Shown here piece after piece: positions 1-6,741 of a stretch of 10,039 nt of DNA. The DNA is from BMS3ABIN04 sp965554225. GTDB lineage: Bacteria; Bacteroidota; Ignavibacteria; Ignavibacteriales; Melioribacteraceae. Every line of letters begins with the position of its first letter. Position 1 is the stretch's first letter. The stretch spans positions 1 through 10,039 of the forward strand of contig CBEVZC010000112.1 in assembly GCA_965554225.1 (NCBI GenBank), written 5' to 3'. The translations under genes and the position numbers were made by a program. The notes under the pieces are model-generated. The model was not told where the DNA came from. It did not search any database and saw only the letters and a list, made by a program, of their open reading frames with translations.

Positions 1-348
1 GTCATTGATCTTAAAGAAATTAAAAATATCAAAAATTGCCCTTGTAGCAGTGGGCTCATCACCATGCATCTGAGACCATGCAAGAATATTGGTTTTCCCA
101 TGCCCCAAAGAAACTAAATAAATTCCTCTCCCTTCAAGTGATCTGCCTAACAATTTAATTCTAAATAAATTATTACTTTTCAATTTCAAAATCAGAGGTT
201 CAATATCGGCATGTTTTATTTCTCTGCCATTAAGAGCAGGTTCTTTGTAAGAGCTATAGTTATCATAAAGATTTTGTGTTAAGATATTTTGTGCCAATGA
301 GCTTCCTATTATTAAGAACAAAAATAATGTTATTTGTATTTTTATCAT
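1..348 (-). CDS. Secreted M14-family zinc carboxypeptidase, N-terminal part only
   Basis: I translated the reverse strand from the ATG at 348-346. It stays open to base 1, giving 116 residues of a protein that continues outside the window. Residues 1-19 form a signal peptide: Lys-3, then a hydrophobic stretch (ITLFLFLIIG), then a signal peptidase I-type site SLA|Q. The mature part shows the start of an M14 peptidase domain: GRSLEGRGIYLVSLG around residues 68-82 and AWSQMHGDEPTAT around 90-102. In this family the HxxE motif supplies two zinc ligands, here His-95 and Glu-98. The third zinc-binding His and the catalytic Glu would lie beyond the window. The product is probably exported to the periplasm or outside the cell and removes C-terminal residues from peptides. 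It is divergent from the redoxin gene and has no visible link to the purine genes. The family call is firm; the substrate is unknown. Confidence 0.85.
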   Translation of the reverse strand, partial: MIKIQITLFLFLIIGSSLAQNILTQNLYDNYSSYKEPALNGREIKHADIEPLILKLKSNNLFRIKLLGRSLEGRGIYLVSLGHGKTNILAWSQMHGDEPTATRAIFDIFNFFKIND

Positions 349-421
349 TGAAGTAAAATTTACCTTATTATAATTAATAACTTTAGTGTTAATATAATAC
401 AAATAAAAATAGGAGAAAAAA
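349..421. promoter_or_regulatory. Divergent promoter region between peptidase and redoxin genes
   Basis: These 73 very AT-rich bases separate two divergently oriented genes, so they should hold promoters for both. A palindromic ATTATAAT at 367-374 reads as a TATAAT -10 box on both strands. On the minus strand it would lie about 20 bases before the peptidase start. A second TATAAT at 393-398 could serve the redoxin gene. I see no convincing -35 boxes, so exact promoter positions are uncertain. Confidence 0.4.
411..415 (+). promoter_or_regulatory. Ribosome binding site of the redoxin gene
   Basis: AGGAG lies six bases before the ATG at 422 and fixes that start. It is a near-perfect Shine-Dalgarno sequence in an otherwise A/T-only leader. 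Confidence 0.7.
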
Positions 422-964
422 ATGATAACCGAAACATTAGATTTTGATTCGAAAGCTCCTGATTTTGAGCTTATCGGTACAGACGGAATATATTATTCTC
501 TTAACTCCTTGCACGACAAAGAAGCTTTTGTGATTATTTTTTCTTGTAATCACTGTCCTTACGTTAAAGCGTATGAAGATAGAATAATACAGCTCCAGAA
601 AGAATATGAAGAAGAAATTCGGTTTATTGCAATAAATTCAAATGATGAATTAAATTATCCGGAGGACTCTTTCGATAATATGAAAGTTAGAGCTGAAGAA
701 AAGCGATTTAATTTTCCTTATTTAAGAGATAAGGATCAAGCGGTTGCGAGATCGTACGGGGCAACTCATACACCGGAAATATTTTTATTTAATAAGAACA
801 GAGAATTAGTCTTCCATGGAAAAATTGATGATAACTGGAAGGAACCTGAAAAAGTAAAAACCAGATATTTAAAGAATGCATTGGATGACTTATTAAACAA
901 CAAAATCATTACTGTACCGGAAACATTTACAATTGGCTGCACTATTAAATGGCAGACAACTTGA
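422..964 (+). CDS. Thioredoxin-fold redoxin (AhpC/TSA-like) with CNHC active site
   Basis: This 180-residue cytoplasmic protein has no signal peptide or membrane segment. It has the redoxin/thioredoxin fold: an N-terminal KAPDFELIGTDG strand-turn (11-22), the active site FSCNHCPYVKAY with Cys-42 and Cys-45, an AINSND strand (70-75), the FPYLRD segment (98-103), and the cis-proline loop THTPEIFLF (Pro-118). It ends with IGCTIKW, placing a third conserved-looking cysteine at 173. That arrangement, CxHCPYVK plus a C-terminal IGCxIKW, is typical of a widespread family annotated only as thioredoxin-family or redoxin-domain protein, about 180-200 residues long. A thiol-disulfide reductase or peroxidase role is likely, but the substrate is not known. 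The classic peroxiredoxin PxxxTxxC motif is absent. The gene stands alone, with a divergent neighbour before it and a hairpin after it. The start at 422 is supported by AGGAG six bases upstream. Confidence 0.88.
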   Translation: MITETLDFDSKAPDFELIGTDGIYYSLNSLHDKEAFVIIFSCNHCPYVKAYEDRIIQLQKEYEEEIRFIAINSNDELNYPEDSFDNMKVRAEEKRFNFPYLRDKDQAVARSYGATHTPEIFLFNKNRELVFHGKIDDNWKEPEKVKTRYLKNALDDLLNNKIITVPETFTIGCTIKWQTT

Positions 965-975
965 TTTAATATTAA

Positions 976-1014
976 ATTTCTTTAAATTAGAGTAAAGAAA
1001 TCTTGTTTTTGTTC
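976..1014 (+). terminator. Probable intrinsic terminator after the redoxin gene
   Basis: A perfect 9-bp inverted repeat, ATTTCTTTA (976-984) and TAAAGAAAT (993-1001), with an 8-base loop, begins 12 bases after the redoxin stop. The T-rich run CTTGTTTTTGTTC follows it. The stem has only one G-C pair, so it is weak, but position and tail fit rho-independent termination. It separates the redoxin gene from the ParA-like gene. Confidence 0.5.
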
Positions 1015-1054
1015 ATATAATTTTTATTGATATATATTCTTAATTCCGTTTCTA

Positions 1055-1837
1055 ATGGGCAAAATAATATCTATTGCAATTCCAAAAGGGGGAGTAGGCA
1101 AAACCACTACGGCTGTCAACTTATCACTAGCTTTAGCAAAAAAAGGATACAAGGTATTATTGATTGATGTTGACCCTTCGGGACAATGTGCGGCTTCATT
1201 TAAATTAAACTCTGAAAAATGCGGTAGTATTTTTGACGTTTTTAGTTCGACCAAAAAAATAGAGGATGTGATTTTTGATTCCGGATATGAAAACTTAAGC
1301 TGTATACCTATGAAAAAATCCTCTTACAATGACGAAGCAAGACTTTTAATACTTGCCGAAAAAGTAATGAATCTTAGATATGCTCTAAGAACTTTAACCG
1401 TTAAATATGATTTTATAATTATTGACTGCCCACCGTCTTTAACGGGAACAACAACAAACATATTAAATGCCTCTGATTCAGTATTAATACCTATTAGAGC
1501 TTCAAGGTATTCCTTGGATGAACTCACTAGAATCCTCAATCATGTTGAATTAATAAACAGAACTACAAATACTGATTTAAAAATTGAAGGAATTGTATTA
1601 ACAATTGACGAAGCAAAAACAAAAATTTCGCATAGTGTGAAAAAAAAATTAATATTGAAACATCCAAACCTCATCTTTAAAACTTCTATTCCCAAAACGA
1701 TAAAAGTTCAGGAAGCTTCGTTTGATAGAGAGCCTGTTTTAATTTATGCTCCTAGTTCATCTTGTGCAAAAGCTTACTTAAATTTAGCAGATGAACTAAT
1801 TTTGAGAAACGAAATGCGAGGATTAATCTTCGAGTAG
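1055..1837 (+). CDS. ParA/Soj-family ATPase, orphan
   Basis: This 260-residue cytoplasmic P-loop ATPase belongs to the ParA/MinD class. Motifs in order: deviant Walker A KGGVGKTT (11-18) with signature Lys-11 and P-loop Lys-16; Walker A' LLIDVDPSG (35-43); Walker B FIIIDCPPSL (120-129); a Soj-like VLTIDEAKTK segment (181-190); and the C-terminal SIPKTIKVQEASFDREPVLIY block (211-231) that matches the Soj IPRNVRLSEAPSHGKP region. Family members form ATP-bound dimers on DNA and position chromosomes, plasmids or large protein complexes. Two basic positions expected as Arg in Soj are Lys here, in the IPKTIKV segment. The A' motif reads DPSGQ rather than the common DPQGN. No parB, parS-like repeat or replication gene is visible, so plasmid partition is not indicated. 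The gene starts at the first ATG after an in-frame stop at 1028-1030 and has no Shine-Dalgarno sequence. The neighbours suggest no particular cargo. Confidence 0.88.
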   Translation: MGKIISIAIPKGGVGKTTTAVNLSLALAKKGYKVLLIDVDPSGQCAASFKLNSEKCGSIFDVFSSTKKIEDVIFDSGYENLSCIPMKKSSYNDEARLLILAEKVMNLRYALRTLTVKYDFIIIDCPPSLTGTTTNILNASDSVLIPIRASRYSLDELTRILNHVELINRTTNTDLKIEGIVLTIDEAKTKISHSVKKKLILKHPNLIFKTSIPKTIKVQEASFDREPVLIYAPSSSCAKAYLNLADELILRNEMRGLIFE

Positions 1838-2000
1838 TTAAAACCTCTATTACATTTTTTAACCGATTAACAAAGTCCAAATAAATCTAACAAAATTAAG
1901 GATTATTTGTTTAGGATAGTTATTCTCTCAAATATTATATATTTTGAATAAATTTGTATGGATAATTTTCTTAAATGTTTTTACTAACGCCTATTTATAT
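1838..2000 (+). promoter_or_regulatory. Leader and probable promoter region of the xdh operon
   Basis: These 163 bases hold no gene. Just after the ParA-like stop codon, GTTAAAA (1837-1843) and TTTTAAC (1857-1863) could form a weak 7-bp stem. Next comes an imperfect inverted repeat, CAAATAAATC (1878-1887) and GATTATTTG (1901-1909), with one bulged A and a 13-base loop. It could be an operator or a weak hairpin. A run of AATATTATATATTTTG (1931-1946) offers -10-like sequence about 55-70 bases before the preferred xdhA start. TTTG at 1906-1909 resembles a Bacteroidota -33 element, but the spacing is not ideal. The operon promoter most likely lies here; its exact position is a guess. Confidence 0.35.
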
Positions 2001-3425
2001 ATGCTCAATAATATTTCATTCATATTGAACAATGAGGAAATTAACACTAACGTTAATCTCTCTTCAACTTTGTTAAATTTTATCAGGAACGAAAAAAAAT
2101 TAACCGGCACAAAATTAGTCTGTCGCGAAGGTGATTGTGGGGCTTGCACTGTTTTAATCGGTGAATTGATAAATGATGAGGTTGTTTATAAAACCGTAAC
2201 TTCGTGTATCTACCCAATTGGGAAAGTTAACGGGAAACATATTGTAACGATTGAAGGGTTAAATAAAGAAGACCTCACTGTTCCCCAATACGAATTTGTT
2301 GAAGAGGGAGCCACTCAATGCGGCTTTTGTACACCAGGTTTTATTATGTCGCTGACCTGGTATTTGATAACACATAAAAATTATGATATTGATGAAGCTA
2401 TTAACGCTTTAGGCGGGAACATCTGCAGGTGTACCGGTTATGCATCCATAATAAGAGCCGTTGAAAAAACCGTAAGTAAATTGAACGATAGAGATAACAC
2501 AAATGGAGTCCAGCTTCAAAAGTTAATTGAATCAAATGTCCTTCCGGAGTATTTTTCTTCCATAGCTGAGAAACTTAAAAAAATAGCAGAGGCAGGAAGT
2601 AAGAGTATCAGAGGAAATAATAGTAATAGGATATTAGTTGGCGGCGGGACAGACCTATATGTGCAGAAATATAGGACGCTAGTTTTATCCGATATAAATT
2701 TAATTGATAATAATAACTTAAACTATATTAAAATTGATGACAAAGATATTGTTCTCGGAGCATCCATAACTTTTGAACAGTTTAAAAAATCTAATATTCT
2801 AAAAAAATATTTTCCGCGATTAAAAGCTCAAATGAATTTAGTAGCATCACTCCCAATTAGATATATTGCCACTATTGCCGGGAATATTGTTAATGCTTCT
2901 CCCATTGCGGATTTAACAATAATATTATTATCATTAGACTCGACGCTTGTTTTAACCGACGGCTCAAATGAACGTATGGTTAAATTGAGCAAGTTCTATA
3001 AAGGCTACAAATCATTAGATAAATCTGAAAGCGAATTAATAAAAGAAGTACGCTTCCCTGTTCCCTTTTCCGGTTCTAAATTCAATTTCGAAAAAGTTTC
3101 AAAGAGAACTTACTTGGATATTTCAAGTGTAAATACTGCAATATCGCTTATTGTTGAGAAAGGAACTATTGTTTCAGCGAAAATCTCTGCTGGTGGCGTT
3201 GCACCTATTCCCCTTTTCTTAAGCAAGTCTTCCGAATATCTTAAAGGGAAACGGCTATCAATAGAAGAACTTGAAAGTACATTAGAAATTGTACAGAGTG
3301 AGATTTCGCCGATAAGTGACGTACGAGGTAGTAAGGAATACAAAAGGTTATTGCTAAATCAATTAATAAAAGCTCATTTTATTTCGTTGTTCCCCAAAGA
3401 AATAAATATCGGGGAGTTAGTATGA
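2001..3425 (+). CDS. xdhA: Xanthine dehydrogenase small subunit (two [2Fe-2S] clusters and FAD domain)
   Basis: This 474-residue electron-transfer subunit matches XdhA-type proteins of about 460-490 residues. Domain 1 is a plant-type ferredoxin with the N-terminal [2Fe-2S] cluster: CREGDCGACTVL gives Cys-41, 46 and 49, and Cys-69 is the fourth ligand. Domain 2 is the four-helix [2Fe-2S] domain with QCGFCTPG (Cys-107, 110) and ICRCTGY (Cys-142, 144). After a linker comes the FAD domain of the xanthine dehydrogenase/CoxM class: VGGGTDL (213-219), TIAGNIVNASPIAD (291-304) and KVSKRTYLDIS (365-375). All eight cluster cysteines are present. Electrons would pass from the molybdenum site in XdhB through both clusters to FAD and then to NAD+. 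I chose ATG 2001 because the ferredoxin fold begins right there. An in-frame TTG at 1944 would add 19 hydrophobic residues not expected in this cytoplasmic enzyme. The stop overlaps xdhB in ATGA, so translation is probably coupled. Confidence 0.93.
   Translation: MLNNISFILNNEEINTNVNLSSTLLNFIRNEKKLTGTKLVCREGDCGACTVLIGELINDEVVYKTVTSCIYPIGKVNGKHIVTIEGLNKEDLTVPQYEFVEEGATQCGFCTPGFIMSLTWYLITHKNYDIDEAINALGGNICRCTGYASIIRAVEKTVSKLNDRDNTNGVQLQKLIESNVLPEYFSSIAEKLKKIAEAGSKSIRGNNSNRILVGGGTDLYVQKYRTLVLSDINLIDNNNLNYIKIDDKDIVLGASITFEQFKKSNILKKYFPRLKAQMNLVASLPIRYIATIAGNIVNASPIADLTIILLSLDSTLVLTDGSNERMVKLSKFYKGYKSLDKSESELIKEVRFPVPFSGSKFNFEKVSKRTYLDISSVNTAISLIVEKGTIVSAKISAGGVAPIPLFLSKSSEYLKGKRLSIEELESTLEIVQSEISPISDVRGSKEYKRLLLNQLIKAHFISLFPKEINIGELV
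3413..3416 (+). promoter_or_regulatory. Ribosome binding site of xdhB inside the end of xdhA
   Basis: GGAG, within GGGGAG at 3411-3416, sits five bases before the xdhB ATG at 3422. It lies within the last codons of xdhA, supporting both the chosen xdhB start and translational coupling. Confidence 0.65.
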
Positions 3426-5701
3426 AAAATACTGATTTTATAAAGCATGTACGCGGTGAATCATTATTCATAGATGATTTTACCTTGCCGGAAGGGACAT
3501 TGCACGCCGTTATATTTGACTCGCCCACTGCACGCGGGAAAATTAAGCGATTAGATTTGGAAGATGCAAAAGCAGTTAAAGGTGTAATTGATATTTTGAC
3601 ATTTAAAGATATACCCGGTCTAAACCAAATTGGGAATATCATTCAAGATGAAACTTTGCTTGCCGAACATGAAATTCATTACATAGGCGAACCGGTAGCC
3701 ATAATTATTGCGGAAAGTGTAGAAGCCGGAGAAGAGGCTAAAAATTTAATAAAGATTGATATAGAAGAGCTGCCCGCTATTACAGATGTTAGAGAAGCTT
3801 TCGAAAAAGGTAGTTTAATTACCGACCCGGTGACATTTTCAATGGGAAGTATTGAAAAAGCTTGGGATAAATGTGATCTCGTTTTAGAGGGACAAGTAGA
3901 AATCGGCGGGCAAGAACATTTATACTTAGAAACTCAAGGAGCAATTGCTTTACCTGTGGAAGGAAACAGTGTGAAAATAATTTCTTCCACTCAAGGCCCA
4001 ACGGTTGTACAGCGAGCCACAGCAAAAGTTCTGGGTCTGCCAATGCATAAAGTTGAAGTGGATGTTTTAAGATTGGGCGGTGCGTTTGGCGGGAAGGAAG
4101 ATCAAGCTACACCATGGGCTGCCATGGCAGCTTTAGCAAGTTATAAATTAAACCGACCTGTAAAGTTGCTTCTAGATAGAGGTGATGATTTACGGATGAC
4201 AGGAAAGCGTCATCCTTATTCTGCAGATTATAAAATAGGGTTATCCCAAGAAGGAAAAATATTAGCTTATGAGGCTACATTCTACCAAAATGCGGGAGCT
4301 GTAGCGGATCTGTCTACTGCCGTTTTAGAGAGGACTTTATTCCATGCTACTAATAGTTATTTTATCCCTAATGTAAAAACTACGGGAATTTCATGTAAAA
4401 CAAATTTACCGCCAAATACTGCTTTCAGAGGTTTCGGCGGTCCGCAAGGAATGTTTGTAATTGAGTCTGCGATATTTAAAGCTTCTGAAAAATTAAAAAT
4501 ACCGGCAGCAGACATTCAGAAAATGAATTTAATAAAAGACGGTGACCAATTTTATTACGGACAGAAAGTAGAGAACAGCAATGCGATAAAATGCTTTCAC
4601 AATGCTTTAGAAGAATATAATTTCGATAAGTTAAAAAAAGATATTGCTCAATTTAATAAACAAAACAAGCAGTTCAAAAAAGGAATTGCTTTAATGCCTG
4701 TCTGTTTCGGTATTTCATTTACGAGTAGTTTTTTAAACCAAGCAAGTGCTTTAGTGCACGTTTATACAGATGGAAGTATAAGCGTAAGCACAGCTGCAAT
4801 TGAAATGGGTCAGGGTGTAAATCAAAAAATTAAAACCGTAGTTGCAAAAACTTTTTCAGTCGATATTTCACGTATAAAAATTGAAACTACCAATACAACT
4901 CGAATTGCCAACACTTCAGCAACTGCTGCCAGTACTGGTGCAGACCTTAATGGGAATGCCGCTATAATTGCATCTAATAATATTTTAGAAAGATTAAAGA
5001 AGTTTGCAGCAAAAGAATTATTAGAAGAGAATCCCGAATTAATTGAAATAAAAAATGAAACGGTGTTTTATAATGGAAAAAAGACTTACCTTAAATGGGA
5101 AGAACTGATTTGGAAAGTTTATTTCAATAGAATCAGTTTATCTTCACAAGCTTTTTATGCAACTCCCGATATCTATTTTAACCGAAGTAAAAACCAAGGA
5201 CATCCTTTTGCATATCATGTATACGGGACTGCAATTGTTATTTCTAAAGTTGATTTATTAAGAGGAATTTATGAAGTGGAGTCTGTAAAGGTTATTCACG
5301 ATTTAGGTAAAAGTATTGACACTAAGGTAGATTTAGGTCAGGCTGAGGGTGGAATTGTACAGGGAATCGGTTGGTTAACGGTTGAAGAATTGGCACAAAA
5401 TAGTGATGGTAAGCTGCTTTCAAATTCACTATCTACATACAAAGTTCCGGATATATATTCAGCACCTAAAGAAATTGAGATTCATTTTCTTGAGGATTCA
5501 GTAAACGATTACGGTCCGTTAAAATCTAAAGCAATTGGCGAACCTCCTCTTATGTACGGTATTGGCGCTTACTTTTCAATTTTGGATGCAATGAAGAATT
5601 TCAAACAAGACTTAGATATAAAAATAGCCGCACCAATAACGCCTGAAAGAGTTCTAATGAATTTATATAAACCAATTAAAGTTCCGACTTCAATCAATTA
5701 A
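3422..5701 (+). CDS. xdhB: Xanthine dehydrogenase large subunit (molybdenum cofactor-binding)
   Basis: This 759-residue protein is the catalytic subunit that would hydroxylate hypoxanthine and xanthine to urate. It shows the a/b hammerhead domain (about 5-120) and then the molybdopterin-binding domains. Aligned from memory with bovine xanthine oxidase, the active site is complete: GGQEHLYLE (Gln-164, bovine Gln767), GAFGGKE (Phe-222 and Glu-226, bovine Phe798 and Glu802), LERTLFH (Arg-304, bovine Arg880), AFRGFGGPQ (Arg-336 and Phe-338, bovine Arg912 and Phe914), GISFT (Phe-433 and Thr-434, bovine Phe1009 and Thr1010) and AIGEPPL (Glu-707, bovine catalytic Glu1261). The Glu802/Arg880 pair distinguishes xanthine dehydrogenases from aldehyde oxidases. 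The CO dehydrogenase AYxCSFR active-site loop is absent. Length fits bacterial XdhB (about 770-780). There is no Tat or Sec signal, so it is cytoplasmic. It overlaps xdhA by four bases, and xdhC follows closely. Confidence 0.95.
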   Translation: MKNTDFIKHVRGESLFIDDFTLPEGTLHAVIFDSPTARGKIKRLDLEDAKAVKGVIDILTFKDIPGLNQIGNIIQDETLLAEHEIHYIGEPVAIIIAESVEAGEEAKNLIKIDIEELPAITDVREAFEKGSLITDPVTFSMGSIEKAWDKCDLVLEGQVEIGGQEHLYLETQGAIALPVEGNSVKIISSTQGPTVVQRATAKVLGLPMHKVEVDVLRLGGAFGGKEDQATPWAAMAALASYKLNRPVKLLLDRGDDLRMTGKRHPYSADYKIGLSQEGKILAYEATFYQNAGAVADLSTAVLERTLFHATNSYFIPNVKTTGISCKTNLPPNTAFRGFGGPQGMFVIESAIFKASEKLKIPAADIQKMNLIKDGDQFYYGQKVENSNAIKCFHNALEEYNFDKLKKDIAQFNKQNKQFKKGIALMPVCFGISFTSSFLNQASALVHVYTDGSISVSTAAIEMGQGVNQKIKTVVAKTFSVDISRIKIETTNTTRIANTSATAASTGADLNGNAAIIASNNILERLKKFAAKELLEENPELIEIKNETVFYNGKKTYLKWEELIWKVYFNRISLSSQAFYATPDIYFNRSKNQGHPFAYHVYGTAIVISKVDLLRGIYEVESVKVIHDLGKSIDTKVDLGQAEGGIVQGIGWLTVEELAQNSDGKLLSNSLSTYKVPDIYSAPKEIEIHFLEDSVNDYGPLKSKAIGEPPLMYGIGAYFSILDAMKNFKQDLDIKIAAPITPERVLMNLYKPIKVPTSIN

Positions 5702-5726
5702 TTCCTTCATGAAAGGTTTATTCCAA

Positions 5727-6683
5727 ATGAAAAATCTGAAACTATGGAAATTTATTTATGAAAGAATTATAAGGGAAGGCGCGATAGCATTATGTATAGT
5801 TGCAGAAACTTCAGAATCCTCTCCCGGAAAGCAGGGTTTTAAAATGGCTGTCTCCAAATCCGGAGAACAGTTCGGAACTATTGGCGGTGGAATTATGGAA
5901 GCTAATATAGTTAAAGATGCTGCAAAGCTTATTGACTCGGGCAAGAAAAGCACAATTCATTTTTTACATCATAATCCTAACTCCGATCTGGAAAAAAGCG
6001 GTTTAATATGCGGAGGAACTCAAACCTTAATAATTAAAATTTTAGAAGAACCTGACCTCGATTTAATTGAACAAATAGTAGAGAATTATAATCATAGAAT
6101 TAAATGTTCGTTGAAAATAAATTCCTATACTATAATGCTTGAAAGGGACAACGAAAATAAAAATCGGTATAAATTTAATTATACCGCTCCGGACATATAT
6201 TTGTATGAGGAAATTTGCGGCATATCTGAAACTGCATATATAATTGGGGGCGGGCATGTTGGTCTTGCTGCTTCAAGAATAATGTCATATTTGGATTTTT
6301 ATGTAATTAACTTTGACCATCGCCGGGATGTTTTTACATTGCAGAGCAATGAACACGCAAATCAAAAAATTATTTGCGAGTATAAGGATATTGACCAATA
6401 TATTGACGAGGGCGAAATGTCTTACGTAATTATTGTTACTCCCCAACACTCCGGAGACAAAGCTGCTCTTAAATCTATCATTAATAAAACCGTTAAATAC
6501 ATTGGGATGATGGGAAGTGAAAGAAAGATAGAAACTATATTCCGCAATTTAGAAAAAGACGGAGTTGACCGTGAATTATTTAACAAAGTACATACACCAA
6601 TCGGATTAAAGATTGAAGCGGAATCACCAGAAGAGATAGCTGTTAGTATTGCTGCCCAGATAATTCAAATTAAAAATTCGTAA
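5727..6683 (+). CDS. xdhC: XdhC, molybdenum cofactor maturation chaperone for xanthine dehydrogenase
   Basis: This protein has 318 residues from ATG 5727. XdhC proteins bind molybdenum cofactor, promote its sulfuration by a cysteine desulfurase, and insert it into XdhB; they are not part of the final enzyme. The N-terminal XdhC/CoxI domain shows SSPGKQGFKMAV (31-42), GTIGGGIMEA (50-59) and the conserved LICGGTQ cysteine (Cys-95). The C-terminal XdhC Rossmann domain shows IIGGGHVGLAASR (172-184), TPQHSGDKAAL, YIGMMGSERK (258-267) and HTPIGLKIEAESPEEIAVSI (289-308). An upstream ATG at 5709 would add six residues and lies seven bases after the xdhB stop. I prefer 5727 because MKNLKLWKFIYERI resembles the usual beginning of the family and AAAGG lies ten bases before it. 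The choice is not certain. The position directly after xdhB is the classic xdhABC order. No sulfurase gene is seen here. Confidence 0.9.
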   Translation: MKNLKLWKFIYERIIREGAIALCIVAETSESSPGKQGFKMAVSKSGEQFGTIGGGIMEANIVKDAAKLIDSGKKSTIHFLHHNPNSDLEKSGLICGGTQTLIIKILEEPDLDLIEQIVENYNHRIKCSLKINSYTIMLERDNENKNRYKFNYTAPDIYLYEEICGISETAYIIGGGHVGLAASRIMSYLDFYVINFDHRRDVFTLQSNEHANQKIICEYKDIDQYIDEGEMSYVIIVTPQHSGDKAALKSIINKTVKYIGMMGSERKIETIFRNLEKDGVDRELFNKVHTPIGLKIEAESPEEIAVSIAAQIIQIKNS

Positions 6684-6705
6684 AATATAATGATATTATA
6701 TTTTT
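6682..6705 (+). terminator. AT-only hairpin between xdhC and ygfK
   Basis: AAAATATAAT (6682-6691) and ATTATATTTT (6695-6704) form a perfect 10-bp inverted repeat with a three-base loop. It begins within the xdhC stop codon and ends in a run of five T. With no G-C pair it is a poor terminator. It may only attenuate transcription or protect the upstream mRNA, leaving ygfK partly co-transcribed with xdhABC. Confidence 0.35.
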
Positions 6706-6732
6706 CACATTTGATTTTAATGTTACATTCTA

Positions 6733-6737
6733 AAGGA
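6733..6737 (+). promoter_or_regulatory. Ribosome binding site of ygfK
   Basis: AAGGA lies four bases before the ATG at 6742 and supports that start. The 58-base gap before the gene also contains TTTG at 6709-6712, too little to call a separate promoter. Confidence 0.55.
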
Positions 6738-6741
6738 ATAT

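Noticed and set aside
422..964. Peroxiredoxin (AhpC/Prx)
   Set aside because: The fold is related, but there is a CxxC centre and no PxxxTxxC peroxidatic motif.
1024..1254. Open frame on the minus strand opposite the ParA-like gene start
   Set aside because: It lies antisense to the highly conserved Walker A region, has no recognisable domain and only mirrors the codon pattern of the real gene.
1055..1837. Plasmid or mobile element partition locus
   Set aside because: No parB, replication gene, parS-like repeats, integrase or composition change is visible around the ParA-like gene.
3422..5701. Carbon monoxide dehydrogenase or aldehyde oxidase large subunit
   Set aside because: The CO dehydrogenase AYxCSFR loop is replaced by AFRGFGG, and the Glu/Arg substrate pair of xanthine dehydrogenases is present.
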